From contig NZ_OW659496.1 in the NCBI RefSeq assembly GCF_940143175.1, forward strand, positions 186,001-250,000: a stretch of 64,000 nucleotides of DNA, written 5' to 3'. A program made the translations under genes and the position numbers. The notes beneath the pieces were generated by a model. The model made no database searches, was not told the DNA's origin, and saw only the letters and a program-made list of their open reading frames with translations. Shown piece after piece: positions 35,202 to 44,153 of this stretch. Numbering within the stretch: the stretch's first letter is position 1; every line of letters begins with the position of its first letter. The DNA comes from Erysipelothrix amsterdamensis. Lineage in GTDB: Bacteria; Bacillota_I; Bacilli_A; Erysipelotrichales; Erysipelotrichaceae.

Positions 35202-35834
35202 GTGATATTTATTGCCATGTGTATTAAAACAGAAAAAAATCGAGAACTTGTGAAAAAAGTAGTGATGCAATGTAGTGAGATTTTATTGTTACCAATTGTT
35301 GCGGATTCTGTTCGAAAAGTTGATCAACACTATCAAATTGTGATTACAGATCATAATTGTGCGCATTCAAAACACCAAGGATTAGATCAACATGTTGTGT
35401 ATCTAGATGTTCCTATGGTGGATGATATCCTAAAATATACATATCATATTCCATTTTGTCCGAATAAACTTTATCAATGCTTGTTGACGATTATTCAGGA
35501 GCACCGTCCTTGGTCTGATTGCATTGTAATTGATGGAAAACCATCGCAACGTGTCTGCGCAGAGGATATTTATTATGTGGAAACAGAAGGTAGAAAAATT
35601 GCAGTTGTAACGAAGAATGGAAGATTTTATAGTAATCGTATCTTTTCGATTTGGGAAAATCTATTATCACGATTTACATTTGAACACTGTTATCGTGGAA
35701 TAATGGTTAATTTAAAATATGTGAGGGCAGTGTCTTCGAGTTTGCTATTTTTAAACGATGGAACGCGTTTGCCAATCTCAAGAAGACGTTATCAACGGTT
35801 CTATCGGAACTATAATCGTTTGAGAAAACAATAA
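35202..35834 (+). CDS. LytTR-family transcriptional regulator, orphan
   Basis: The start is placed at GTG 35202, six bases after AGGTG; GTG 35193 is the alternative. 210 residues. The C-terminal LytTR domain (about 110-208) has EDIYYVETEGRKIAVVTKNGRFY and FEHCYRGIMVNLKYVRAV, as in AgrA/ComE. The N-terminal half resembles a receiver in outline (VITDHN, VVYLDVP) but lacks a clear acidic pocket and phospho-Asp. No histidine kinase is adjacent. Tandem repeats upstream suggest it controls its own gene. Confidence 0.85.
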   Translation: MIFIAMCIKTEKNRELVKKVVMQCSEILLLPIVADSVRKVDQHYQIVITDHNCAHSKHQGLDQHVVYLDVPMVDDILKYTYHIPFCPNKLYQCLLTIIQEHRPWSDCIVIDGKPSQRVCAEDIYYVETEGRKIAVVTKNGRFYSNRIFSIWENLLSRFTFEHCYRGIMVNLKYVRAVSSSLLFLNDGTRLPISRRRYQRFYRNYNRLRKQ

Positions 35835-35896
35835 GAAAGATGAAAATAATTTAGAAATCGTTTAAAATAGAGTTAAAGGAAGTGAGGCGTGAGCTC

Positions 35897-36898
35897 ATGG
35901 ATATTTTAATTCTTGGACTTGGGACGATTGGAACGCTTTATGGTTCTTTGTTTTCTCGTGCCGGTCATAATGTGGAACATTTCCTTCGCGAAGGAAAAGA
36001 ACATGTCGATTGTGTTCATGTGAAGTTACTTGATGGAAGACTTAATCCTAAAGGAAAAGAACTATCCTACGACTATAAAATTAATCCATCAACCAAAAAA
36101 GAGTATGACTTTATTTTTGTTAGCGTGTCATCAGGAAATCTAAAAGAAGCAATGGATTGTTTAAGGAATGCGAAAATTCATGGTACCGTATTACTATTCA
36201 CTGGAGTATGGACAGATCATAAACGTCTTGATGAAATCATGGGCTTCTACAATTATATTTTAGGATATCCTGTGGGTGGTGGCTCAATGGATGAGGACGG
36301 AGTTCTTAAAGCAGTTGTTAATGAATATGTTATGATTGAGTCGAAATCACATGCTCGCATTCAAAACTATAACCTTATGATGTCCCTATTTAAAAGTTGT
36401 GATATAACATTTGAGATTCCACATGATATGTTGGAATGGATGTGGGTGAGGATGTCCGTAAGTGCAGCGATTGTTTCTACCGTGGCACTTTATGGAAATC
36501 TTAGTTTTCCAGGTCCCTCTGTCGAGTATGTCATGACAAACAGTAAGGCATTAGCCCACTGTATACGTACAATACGAGAAACGTTGTTAATCGCTCGTGG
36601 AAGAGGGATTAACATGAATCATTTTAAACAAGAGATTTTACCGTATAAATTTCCAGCAGGAATTTCTGGTTGGGGAATGAAGGTAAAGTTTAAAACAAGT
36701 CGTATTGCGCGCGAATCAATGAAGAGACATAACAACATCGATGATTTAATGTATATCTGTTATGAGGTTTATCAAGAAGGAAAACGTCAATGTGTACCTA
36801 TGCCGCACTTCACAGAAAATATGCAGGCAATGCTTGTGAAACTTGAAGAACAGGAACATATTGATCAATCTTTATACAACCACATTACAAGTTTTTAA
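35897..36898 (+). CDS. Ketopantoate reductase family protein (ApbA/PanE)
   Basis: 333 residues from ATG 35897 (the frame also runs upstream to a GTG at 35882). Rossmann motif LGLGTIGTLYG (about 5-15), middle FVSVSSGNL segment, and C-terminal helical domain with MMWVRMSVSAA-like and GRGI segments. PanE reduces ketopantoate to pantoate with NADPH. Many paralogs of this family have other substrates, and the length here is slightly above PanE. Type III pantothenate kinase is encoded at 47.9 kb, so a coenzyme A role is possible but not shown. Confidence 0.82.
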   Translation: MDILILGLGTIGTLYGSLFSRAGHNVEHFLREGKEHVDCVHVKLLDGRLNPKGKELSYDYKINPSTKKEYDFIFVSVSSGNLKEAMDCLRNAKIHGTVLLFTGVWTDHKRLDEIMGFYNYILGYPVGGGSMDEDGVLKAVVNEYVMIESKSHARIQNYNLMMSLFKSCDITFEIPHDMLEWMWVRMSVSAAIVSTVALYGNLSFPGPSVEYVMTNSKALAHCIRTIRETLLIARGRGINMNHFKQEILPYKFPAGISGWGMKVKFKTSRIARESMKRHNNIDDLMYICYEVYQEGKRQCVPMPHFTENMQAMLVKLEEQEHIDQSLYNHITSF

Positions 36899-36930
36899 AA
36901 AGACCACATTCAGAAAATGTGGTCTTTTTT
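36897..36930. terminator. Bidirectional terminator (PanE-like / TetR)
   Basis: Stem AAAAAGACCACATT/AATGTGGTCTTTTT between convergent genes. Confidence 0.88.
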
Positions 36931-36935
36931 ATAAG

Positions 36936-37493
36936 TTATTGGAAGAAAGCAATTAATGAATGATATAGAAAATCAATGTTATCCTGTTTTGATAACGGAT
37001 AATTTTCAATCAAAAATGAAAGATTAGATAATAATGAATAAATTAACTTTGTGATGATTTCAGTATCAAATACCCAAGGATTCGCAATGGGCATATCTTT
37101 AAAGACTTCTTTAATATTCGTAAGAACAAAACCTTGTAGATCTTCTAAGCTCTCAGCATTCATTCCTCGAACTCGTTTAAAATGAACTCCAAGTCCATGT
37201 CTTTTTTCGGAGTCGTAGTATAAAACCTCTAAACGTTTACGAAATTTTGCGTTAAAGTCGACCTCTGTCGTAATGCAATTTTTTAAACGAGCAAATGTAT
37301 CAGCCCAACTTTTATGCACTACAGCGGCATACAGTGACGCTTTATCGCGATAATAATTATAAAGCGTACCAACGGCTATGTTTGTTTCCTTAGCAATCAT
37401 CTTCATACTCACATCTTCATAGTCGTGTAAATAAAAAAGATGTTCTGCACTCGCAAATATTTCTTCTTCAATATTATGTATTATCTTTGGCAT
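36936..37493 (-). CDS. TetR-family transcriptional regulator
   Basis: The start is set at MPKIIHNIEEEIF (plus 37493) with RBS GAGGGAG; the longer frame starts at 37529 without one. 185 residues. The N-terminal HTH (about 10-50: IFASAEHLFYLHDYEDVSMKMIAKETNIAVGTLYNYYRDKASLY) is typical TetR. The C-terminal ligand domain is unassigned. It is divergent from the peroxiredoxin gene, sharing a short intergenic region. Confidence 0.9.
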   Translation of the reverse strand: MPKIIHNIEEEIFASAEHLFYLHDYEDVSMKMIAKETNIAVGTLYNYYRDKASLYAAVVHKSWADTFARLKNCITTEVDFNAKFRKRLEVLYYDSEKRHGLGVHFKRVRGMNAESLEDLQGFVLTNIKEVFKDMPIANPWVFDTEIITKLIYSLLSNLSFLIENYPLSKQDNIDFLYHSLIAFFQ

Positions 37494-37563
37494 AAGCTCC
37501 CTCAATCCTTGTAAATATAACACAAGCATACCATAAATGAGCTTAGATTATCATTAGATTTCA

Positions 37564-37592
37564 TTGACAATGATAATCATTATCACTATAAT
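37564..37592 (+). promoter_or_regulatory. Peroxiredoxin promoter with perfect Fur-type 7-1-7 box
   Basis: TTGACA (37564-37569), 17-bp spacer, TATAAT (37587-37592). Inside the spacer TGATAATCATTATCA (37571-37585) is a perfect 7-1-7 palindrome of the Fur family, matching the Fur version TGATAATNATTATCA rather than the PerR version TTATAATNATTATAA. A Fur-family repressor bound here would block the promoter. Confidence 0.85.
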
Positions 37593-37631
37593 GGATGTAT
37601 AAGGCAAGTGCCCTATACTAGGAGGATATAT

Positions 37632-38297
37632 ATGGAAAACAACAGTACATTCCCATTGTTGGGAGAAAAATTTCCTACATTAAATGTGAAAACCACTCAA
37701 GGTCAAATGACTTTACCGGATGCATATGAAGGAAAATGGTTCGTTCTATTTAGTCACCCAAGTGACTTTACACCTGTGTGTACAACAGAGTTTATTGGAT
37801 TTGCGAAAGCTGCCGATGAGTTTAATGCAATTGGAGCAGAATTAATTGGGTTATCAATTGATGGTGTTCATGCTCATATGAAATGGATCGAATGGATTGA
37901 TGAACATGCAAACGTCAAGATTCCATTCCCAATTATTGCGGATGAATTAGGACGTGCAGCATCACAACTTGGTATGCTTCACTCTGCAATGGGAACAAAC
38001 ACAGTTCGTGCAGTTTTTATCGTAGATGATAAAGGTGTTCTAAGATTAACAATGTATTATCCACAAGAAGTGGGACGTAGTATTGATGAGATACTTCGTG
38101 CTACAAAAGCACTTCAAACAGCAGATAAATATAGTGTTGCAATCCCTGAAAACTGGCCAAATAATGAGTTTATTGGTGATCACGGTATTGTTCCACCTGC
38201 ATCAACAATCGCAGATGCGGAAAAACGAAAAGCACAAGCAAACGAAGGCGATACAGAGTACCTTGACTGGTGGTTTGTTCATAAACCAATTAAATAA
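37632..38297 (+). CDS. Peroxiredoxin, Prx6/AhpC-type with a single Cys
   Basis: The start is ATG 37632 behind AGGAGG. 221 residues with the extended C-terminal arch. The peroxidatic C50 lies in SHPSDFTPVCTTEF. It is the only cysteine in the protein: the C-terminal position where archaeal homologues carry resolving Cys reads YLDWWFVHK. It therefore works as a 1-Cys enzyme or uses an external thiol. It reduces H2O2 and organic peroxides in the cytoplasm. The promoter contains a Fur-type box, linking it to metal or peroxide sensing. Confidence 0.93.
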   Translation: MENNSTFPLLGEKFPTLNVKTTQGQMTLPDAYEGKWFVLFSHPSDFTPVCTTEFIGFAKAADEFNAIGAELIGLSIDGVHAHMKWIEWIDEHANVKIPFPIIADELGRAASQLGMLHSAMGTNTVRAVFIVDDKGVLRLTMYYPQEVGRSIDEILRATKALQTADKYSVAIPENWPNNEFIGDHGIVPPASTIADAEKRKAQANEGDTEYLDWWFVHKPIK

Positions 38298-38311
38298 GTC
38301 ATTATAATAAA

Positions 38312-38357
38312 AGAAACGAATTCCCATTCTTAATTAAAGAAGAGGAATTCGTTTTTT
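38312..38357. terminator. Terminator after the peroxiredoxin gene
   Basis: Long imperfect stem AAACGAATTCC/GGAATTCGTTT with an inner TTCTT/AAGAA pairing, then T residues. Confidence 0.8.
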
Positions 38358-38380
38358 GGTTTTAAATATTAATAATTTTA

Positions 38381-38938
38381 TTAATTTCTGTGTGCATCGA
38401 TTCCGTCAAACATATTTTTAAGACGTAAATGCAGGAATTTAACTTGAGTTTCTGTTAGTGCTACTGGAGGTTTGTGACCATCAACCGTACCTAGATGTGT
38501 TTGAATTTTTCCATCTTTATCAATCGCTACAACAAAAGGTACATATCCATTTGAACGTAGTGCCTCTGGAAGTTTCTTATCCCAATCAGATAGGCGTTTT
38601 TTTAAGTCATCGCTATTACTATATTCAGAATTTTGAACATCTAACATCATGATTTCAGGTTTGATCTCAATGCCTTGTTCTTTATAGCTTGTTTCTAAGT
38701 CTGTTATTACGGTTTCCATTTCAGGTACCAATGCAACACACCATGGACAGTCAGCATAACCGATGTAGTAGATGCCTTCTTTAGAATCTTCTAAATTCTT
38801 AATAATCGTTTCCGAATCAGTTGTTACATAATGGTGATCTTTTTTGGTGAAACCTTTATAATCTTTCATAAGATTATTTGAGGTGCAACCGGTTAATACG
38901 AAAATTGAAACGAGTAGGACTAGTAATGTTTTTTTCAT
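38381..38938 (-). CDS. Thioredoxin-like lipoprotein
   Basis: 185 residues. Lipoprotein signal with lipobox LTGC (C18), then a thioredoxin fold with CPWC (C64-C67) in YIGYADCPWCVALVPEM and the cis-Pro segment YVPFVVAI. It is expected to be anchored on the outer face of the membrane, where it would oxidise or reduce extracytoplasmic thiols. RBS AGGAGG. Bacteriocin-biosynthesis-type thioredoxin-like proteins are the nearest architecture. No partner such as CcdA is adjacent. Confidence 0.88.
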   Translation of the reverse strand: MKKTLLVLLVSIFVLTGCTSNNLMKDYKGFTKKDHHYVTTDSETIIKNLEDSKEGIYYIGYADCPWCVALVPEMETVITDLETSYKEQGIEIKPEIMMLDVQNSEYSNSDDLKKRLSDWDKKLPEALRSNGYVPFVVAIDKDGKIQTHLGTVDGHKPPVALTETQVKFLHLRLKNMFDGIDAHRN

Positions 38939-39078
38939 AATGACCTCCTTAGTCTCTTAAATTATAGAACTTTTTTCTAAAATTGCAAGATAAACATAGT
39001 GATTGAATATGTTAAGTATGTTGGTCGAAAAGGGATTTAGGTGTGGTATAATTGTAATTAAGTAAGGCAGGGATTTAT

Positions 39079-39882
39079 ATGACATATTTTAAGTGTCCTA
39101 ATTGTGGACAAGCATTGGAAGAGCAGGAACGTTCTTACGTTTGTTCGAAGGGTCATCAGTTTGACCGGGCCAAGAGTGGTTATGTAAATTTGCTCATGTC
39201 ACAGCAAGATAAGACGAAACAGCATGGCGATGATAAGCAAATGGTTCGGGCACGAAGAAATTTTTTAGATAAAGGTTATTATGCGATGTTGTTGGAGCAA
39301 ATTCAAAATGTCTTTGATCAGTTTTCGTGCAATCATATCTTGGATGCTGGTTGTGGTGAATGTTGGTATACAGAATCGTTACTTAAGCCTGGACGAACGA
39401 TTTATGGTGTTGATATTTCTAAGAATGCCGTTGATTTAGGATTAAGACGAAATTGCGATTTAACGCTCGCTGTTGGAAGTACCTTTGATTTACCGATTAT
39501 GAGCGATACCTTTGACGGGTGTTTATCTGTTTTTGCGCCATTTAAGATTGAAGAAATCCTAAGAGTTCTAAAAGAGGATGGCATTTTTATTCAGGTATTT
39601 CCACTTGCAAATCATTTGATGGAACTGAAAGAAATTGTTTATGATCAACCTTATCCCAATGATGTTGATGTGAAGATGTATGAAGGATTTCAATTGCTTG
39701 ATGTAATGCAAATTAAGGGGCCTATCGACATTACATCGACCGAGGATATTTTAAATGTTTTCGCGATGACACCGTATGCACATCGCACGCCTAAAGAAAA
39801 TATTGATAGACTGACAAAGTATTCACACCTCAATGTGGGTCTGGAGTTTGGTCTTGCAATCTATAGAAAAGAGACATTATGA
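39079..39882 (+). CDS. rlmA: 23S rRNA (guanine-N1)-methyltransferase, RlmA type
   Basis: 267 residues. An N-terminal zinc finger (C5-x2-C8 ... C22-x3-H26: FKCPNCGQ, YVCSKGHQFDRAKSGYVNLL) is followed by a class I SAM domain with ILDAGCGECWYTE. This is the diagnostic layout of RlmA I/II, which makes m1G745 or m1G748 in 23S rRNA helix 35; the RlmA II form affects tylosin resistance. It heads an operon with three small genes and overlaps the next gene by 4 bases (ATGA). Confidence 0.92.
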   Translation: MTYFKCPNCGQALEEQERSYVCSKGHQFDRAKSGYVNLLMSQQDKTKQHGDDKQMVRARRNFLDKGYYAMLLEQIQNVFDQFSCNHILDAGCGECWYTESLLKPGRTIYGVDISKNAVDLGLRRNCDLTLAVGSTFDLPIMSDTFDGCLSVFAPFKIEEILRVLKEDGIFIQVFPLANHLMELKEIVYDQPYPNDVDVKMYEGFQLLDVMQIKGPIDITSTEDILNVFAMTPYAHRTPKENIDRLTKYSHLNVGLEFGLAIYRKETL

Positions 39883-40493
39883 AAAGACCTCAATTTATCG
39901 AAGAGTTTGTAGTGAGCAATGCTCGAGTGCTATTTTCGGAATTAAAGCGTAATACTCGGTATGAATCTTGTTTGATTTATCAAGATCACGCATTAGTAAA
40001 GTGTGAACAAGTTTGTTTTAGTAAATGTGAATTCGAGATGGATGCTTGTGATCGTGCGGAGTTTTTAGATGTCGTGTTTGACCGCTGTGACCTAAGTAAT
40101 CACTCATTGCAAAAAAGTTATTTATACCGTTGTGAATTTCTGTCCTGTAAGTTAATGGCCAGTGAAATTTATGACAGCAAAGTTAAAGATGTAGTTTTTA
40201 AAGATACGCTTATGAATTTTATGAATTTATCGCAATCAAGTTTCGAAAATGTTTTGTTTGACGGATGTCGACTGAATGAGTCGTCGTTGATGATGGCAAA
40301 GTATAAAAATATGAAGTTTAAAAATTGCGAGCTAACGGGTTTGAATCTATCCGATACACGTTGCAATGCTTTGGATTTAACCTCTTGTACATTTGATACA
40401 ATTGTTTATTCTCCATCACTCATTAAAGGGATGCGCATTCGTGCAGATCAAGCGAGTGCGTTGATTGGTTATCTTGGTCTAATTATTGATTAA
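39879..40493 (+). CDS. Pentapeptide-repeat-like protein
   Basis: 204 residues. Many degenerate five-residue repeats of the A(D/N)LXX type (CDLSNHSLQKSYLYRCEFLSCKL, NFMNLSQSSFENVLFDGCRL, LTGLNLSDTRCNALDLTSCTF) predict a quadrilateral beta-helix. Some pentapeptide proteins (Qnr, MfpA, AlbG) mimic DNA and protect gyrase, but repeat proteins of this class have many roles. It is translationally coupled to rlmA. Confidence 0.82.
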   Translation: MKRPQFIEEFVVSNARVLFSELKRNTRYESCLIYQDHALVKCEQVCFSKCEFEMDACDRAEFLDVVFDRCDLSNHSLQKSYLYRCEFLSCKLMASEIYDSKVKDVVFKDTLMNFMNLSQSSFENVLFDGCRLNESSLMMAKYKNMKFKNCELTGLNLSDTRCNALDLTSCTFDTIVYSPSLIKGMRIRADQASALIGYLGLIID

Positions 40494-40511
40494 CGAAAGG
40501 TGGTATTAAAT

Positions 40512-40910
40512 ATGAATTTTATAGCTTCGCTTTTTAAAACTAAAACACCTGAAAAGGTTTTAGAAGTTCGCAATCAAAAAGAATTTGTAAATTATTTTCT
40601 AAATCTATTGCCATTGTTAGGTTATGATTCGATTCAAGTTCCTGAAACGAAATATGCTCATGGCGTTAATGTCGTTGCAAAAAAAGACGGAATGCGTTGT
40701 GCTTTTAAAATTGTATTTAATCCTAAAGAAGTTGGGACAGAGGCGATTTCTGAGCTCGCGGCAGCATTGGTGTTTCATAAAGCAAAAATTGGTATTGTTG
40801 TTACAAACGGTGTGTTCACCGAAAAAGCAGAGCAATACTCAAATATCAAACGCATTAATCTCTGGGATGTTTATCACTTAGATAAGTTGGAATCAAAAAT
40901 AAATTTATAG
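40512..40910 (+). CDS. Mrr-like restriction-endonuclease-fold protein, probably inactive
   Basis: The start is ATG 40512 with AAAGGTGG upstream. 132 residues resembling the Mrr_cat fold: LLGYDSIQV, HGVNVVAKKDG, AFKIVFNPKEVGTEAISELAAALVFHKAKIGIVVTNGVFTEKAEQYS and INLWDVYHLDKL. The usual catalytic D...QxK appears as N in HGVNVV and FKIV, so nuclease activity is doubtful. It lies in the rlmA operon. A DNA-binding or regulatory role is possible. Confidence 0.7.
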   Translation: MNFIASLFKTKTPEKVLEVRNQKEFVNYFLNLLPLLGYDSIQVPETKYAHGVNVVAKKDGMRCAFKIVFNPKEVGTEAISELAAALVFHKAKIGIVVTNGVFTEKAEQYSNIKRINLWDVYHLDKLESKINL

Positions 40911-40919
40911 GAGGCTATG

Positions 40920-41054
40920 ATGAAGAAATTAGTTAATAAAGCAGTGAAAAAGGCGAATCGTAAGCCTTCAATGCTTTTGGCAGCGGGATTAATCGTAACC
41001 AATATTGTTCTCATGGCAATTGTTAAAGAAGGATCTAAAAATGAAGAGGCGTAA
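40920..41054 (+). CDS. Small single-pass membrane protein (44 residues)
   Basis: ATG 40920 lies 5 bases after AGGAGG (40909-40914); ATG 40917 is less well spaced. The product begins MKKLVNKAVKKANRKPS, basic and amphipathic, followed by a hydrophobic helix (MLLAAGLIVTNIVLMAIV) and an acidic tail ending KNEEA. The terminator overlaps its end. It is the last gene of the rlmA operon. Function unknown; the pattern is that of a small membrane protein. Confidence 0.7.
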   Translation: MKKLVNKAVKKANRKPSMLLAAGLIVTNIVLMAIVKEGSKNEEA

Positions 41055-41067
41055 GACGCCTTTTTTT
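41047..41067 (+). terminator. Terminator of the rlmA operon
   Basis: Stem AGGCGT/ACGCCT with loop AAG and seven T residues, overlapping the stop codon of the small gene. Confidence 0.85.
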
Positions 41068-41081
41068 AATGACTTGGTTTG

Positions 41082-41110
41082 TTGACTTTTAGTGATGTTT
41101 CCACTATTAT
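41082..41110 (+). promoter_or_regulatory. leuS promoter
   Basis: TTGACT (41082-41087) and TATTAT (41105-41110), 17-bp spacing; the expected start is near 41117, at the head of the T-box leader. Confidence 0.75.
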
Positions 41111-41116
41111 TTAAGA

Positions 41117-41340
41117 AAGCGATGATAAGAAATAGTAGAAAATTAAAATAGTTAAGAGAACTGATGGTTGGTGTGAATCAGTGTATGAAGATTTTCGAAC
41201 TCATCTTTGAGCATAATTTCTGAATCAGTAGGAAATTACGTCCCCTGCGTTAAAGGATTGAGAGTCTATCGAATATCGATAGGAATTAAGGTGGTACCGC
41301 GAGCAATTCGTCCTTTAGAGGTACTTTTTTTTATGTTATA
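41117..41340 (+). promoter_or_regulatory. T-box riboswitch leader (leucine) of leuS
   Basis: The conserved T-box AAGGTGGTACCGCG is at 41288-41301, followed by TCGTCCTTT and a GGTAC-T8 terminator end (about 41320-41332). The upstream stem I region carries CTC at 41200-41202 in GAACTCATC, a plausible leucine specifier codon. Uncharged tRNA-Leu would stabilise the antiterminator and allow leuS transcription. Confidence 0.88.
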
Positions 41341-41352
41341 GGAGGATAAAAA

Positions 41353-43755
41353 ATGTATAACCATTTAAAAATCGAGAAAAAATGGCAAAAATATTGGGAT
41401 GAACATGAGACATTTAAGACAGATGTTCATAACTTTGATTTACCAAAATACTATGTTTTAGACATGTTTCCGTATCCATCAGGTAATGGACTTCATGTTG
41501 GTCATCCACGAGGCTATACGGCAACGGATGTGATCGCACGTTATAAACGTATGAATGGTTTTAATGTATTACATCCAATGGGTTGGGATGCTTTTGGTTT
41601 ACCTGCAGAGCAATTTGCCTTGAAAACTGGAAATCATCCAAATGAATTTACAAAGCAAAACATCGCTCACTTTACTGATCAAATTAAAAGTCTTGGACTT
41701 TCCTATGATTGGAGTCGTGAGATTTCGACAACGGACCCAGGTTACTACAAATGGACTCAGTGGATCTTTACAAAGCTTTATGACATGGGACTGGCTTATG
41801 TTGATGAAAAGCCTGTAAACTTTTGTCCTGAATTGGGAACTGTTCTTGCGAATGAAGAAGTCATTGACGGTAAGAGTGAAGTTGGTGGTTTTGATGTTAT
41901 TCGTATGCCAATGCGTCAATGGGTTTTAAAAATTACGGAATATGCAGATCGTTTGCTTGAAGATTTGGATTTGGTTGAATGGCCAGATTCAACAAAAGAA
42001 ATGCAAATTAACTGGATTGGTCGCTCCGAAGGATCGAATGTTATCTTTAAAATTGCAGATCATGATAAAGAATTTACAGTATTTACAACACGTGCAGATA
42101 CATTATTCGGAAATACATACTGTGTTCTTGCACCAGAACATCCTTTTGTTAAGGAAATTACAACACCGGAAAATATTGACGAAGTCAATGCTTATGTTGA
42201 AAAAGTGTTGCATAAGTCTGATTTAGAACGTACTGAACTCAATAAAGAAAAATCAGGTGTATTTACTGGAGCCTACGCAATTAATCCTGTTAATGGAAAA
42301 AAAGTTCCGATTTATATTGCAGACTATGTTCTTGCAGCTTACGGTACAGGTGCAATTATGGCGGTACCTGCACACGATACACGTGATTTTGAGTTTGCTA
42401 AGAAATACAATCTTGAGATTATTCCAGTGATTGAAGGTGGCGATATTTCAGTTGAAGCGTACACCGGAGATGGAATTCATATTAATTCTGGATTTTTAGA
42501 TGGTATGGGTAAAGATGAAGCAATAGAAACAATGCAATCATGGTTGGTTGAAAATGGTTATGGTGAAGCGAAGACTACATATAAACTTCGTGACTGGCTA
42601 TTTTCAAGACAACGCTATTGGGGAGAACCAATTCCAATTGTTCATCTAGAAGATGGAACTATGAGAACTGTTGAAATCGATGAGCTTCCTCTTGAACTTC
42701 CTGAGGTAGAACATTATAAACCGGCAAGTGATGGTCAATCGCCACTTGCGAATGCAGGTGACTGGTTAGACGTAACCTTTGCGGATGGTACTAAAGGACG
42801 TCGCGAAACAAATACAATGCCACAATGGGCAGGATCTTGCTGGTACTACTTACGCTACATTGATCCAGAAAATAATGATGCAATCGGGGATCCAGAACTT
42901 CTAAAACATTGGATGCCTGTGGATCTTTATATGGGTGGTTCGGAGCATGCTGTACTCCACCTACTTTATGCACGATTCTGGCATAAAGTACTCTTTGATT
43001 TAGGTGTTGTTGATACCAAAGAGCCATTTGGTAAACTCTACCACCAAGGCATGATTCTCGGCGCTAATAATGAGAAAATGAGTAAGTCACGCGGGAATGT
43101 TGTGAATCCTGATGATATTGTTGAAAGTCACGGTGCGGATGCACTTCGTGTTTATGAAATGTTTATGGGACCATTGGATGGTGCTATTGCATGGAGTACA
43201 CGTGGCCTTGATGGAATTCGTAAATGGCTTGACCGCGTTTACCGTTTAATGGTTGAGTCAGATAAAATTACCGAAACCAATGATGGCAGCCTTGATTTTG
43301 TTTATAACCAAACGGTTCAAAAAGTTACACATGATATTGAAACATTTGGTATGAATACAGCAATTTCACAGTTAATGATCTTTGTGAATGAAGCATATAA
43401 AGCAGAGACACTCTATAAAGAATATGCGCTTGGTTTTATTAAAATGCTTGCTTGTTTTGCACCTCATTTAGGTGAAGAACTTTACGAAATTGTATCTGGA
43501 AATGGGGACATTAGTTATGAACCATGGCCTACATTTGATCCAAGTAAGTTAGTGCTTGATGAATTAGAAATTGTCGTTCAAATTAATGGTAAGGTACGCG
43601 CTAAATTCGTTGCACCAAATAATTTACCAGAAGATGAATTAAAAGCGCTTGTATATGATCAAGCTCAAGTTCAAAAGAATCTTGAGGGCATGACCGTTAT
43701 CAAAGAAATTGTAATTAAAAATAAAATTGTTAACTTGGTTGTTAAGCCAAACTAA
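41353..43755 (+). CDS. leuS: Leucyl-tRNA synthetase
   Basis: 800 residues, class I synthetase. The HIGH motif appears as HVGH (48-51) in [15 protein letters not shown] and KMSKS at 575-579. The CP1 editing domain (about 220-400) contains TTRADTLFG and [19 protein letters not shown]. The protein ends in the C-terminal domain with [11 protein letters not shown]. It charges tRNA-Leu and hydrolyses mischarged products. Expression is controlled by the T-box leader. RBS AGGAGG. Confidence 0.97.
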   Translation: MYNHLKIEKKWQKYWDEHETFKTDVHNFDLPKYYVLDMFPYPSGNGLHVGHPRGYTATDVIARYKRMNGFNVLHPMGWDAFGLPAEQFALKTGNHPNEFTKQNIAHFTDQIKSLGLSYDWSREISTTDPGYYKWTQWIFTKLYDMGLAYVDEKPVNFCPELGTVLANEEVIDGKSEVGGFDVIRMPMRQWVLKITEYADRLLEDLDLVEWPDSTKEMQINWIGRSEGSNVIFKIADHDKEFTVFTTRADTLFGNTYCVLAPEHPFVKEITTPENIDEVNAYVEKVLHKSDLERTELNKEKSGVFTGAYAINPVNGKKVPIYIADYVLAAYGTGAIMAVPAHDTRDFEFAKKYNLEIIPVIEGGDISVEAYTGDGIHINSGFLDGMGKDEAIETMQSWLVENGYGEAKTTYKLRDWLFSRQRYWGEPIPIVHLEDGTMRTVEIDELPLELPEVEHYKPASDGQSPLANAGDWLDVTFADGTKGRRETNTMPQWAGSCWYYLRYIDPENNDAIGDPELLKHWMPVDLYMGGSEHAVLHLLYARFWHKVLFDLGVVDTKEPFGKLYHQGMILGANNEKMSKSRGNVVNPDDIVESHGADALRVYEMFMGPLDGAIAWSTRGLDGIRKWLDRVYRLMVESDKITETNDGSLDFVYNQTVQKVTHDIETFGMNTAISQLMIFVNEAYKAETLYKEYALGFIKMLACFAPHLGEELYEIVSGNGDISYEPWPTFDPSKLVLDELEIVVQINGKVRAKFVAPNNLPEDELKALVYDQAQVQKNLEGMTVIKEIVIKNKIVNLVVKPN

Positions 43756-43780
43756 AGCAGACGAAAGTCTGCTTTTTTTA
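43755..43780 (+). terminator. Terminator after leuS
   Basis: Stem AAGCAGAC/GTCTGCTT closed by a GAAA tetraloop, then a T run. Confidence 0.88.
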
Positions 43781-43832
43781 TATATTTTGTAGGAATTGTT
43801 AGTAATTCTCTTTAATTAAGAGTGGGTGGTAT

Positions 43833-44153
43833 ATGAAAAGTTTTGTTTTGGCCTACGGATATGTTCTGTTGGTTATGATGTTGTTTCTTTCAATGTTGTC
43901 GTTCTCTGTTTTTAAGCGTGAGTATCAACAAAAACGCTTTCAGTATCGAAATGCGTTGGAAATCCTAATCAAAGAAATGCATCCAGATGATAAACTTAGT
44001 ACTAAATTTATGGAACTTATGAATGATCAAGATGGAGAAATCGTTGATCTTTCGTCCCATTTTTATCCAAAATTACTTCAAGTTATTTATAAAACGAAGA
44101 TAAGGGGATTGGATGTTGTATTTGCGGAATTGATGATTGAGGAGGGGTTTTAA
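43833..44153 (+). CDS. TadE/pseudopilin-like membrane protein, first gene of the Tad-like operon
   Basis: 106 residues. An N-terminal hydrophobic helix (about 5-26, FVLAYGYVLLVMMLFLSMLSF) is followed by a charged ~80-residue domain. No family signature is certain; size, topology and position before cpaB/tadA-like genes suggest a minor pilin or assembly factor. The start is ATG with GTGGGTGG upstream. The stop TAA (44151-44153) directly abuts the proposed AUA start of the next gene in the same frame. RNA readthrough between the two is formally possible. Confidence 0.6.
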   Translation: MKSFVLAYGYVLLVMMLFLSMLSFSVFKREYQQKRFQYRNALEILIKEMHPDDKLSTKFMELMNDQDGEIVDLSSHFYPKLLQVIYKTKIRGLDVVFAELMIEEGF

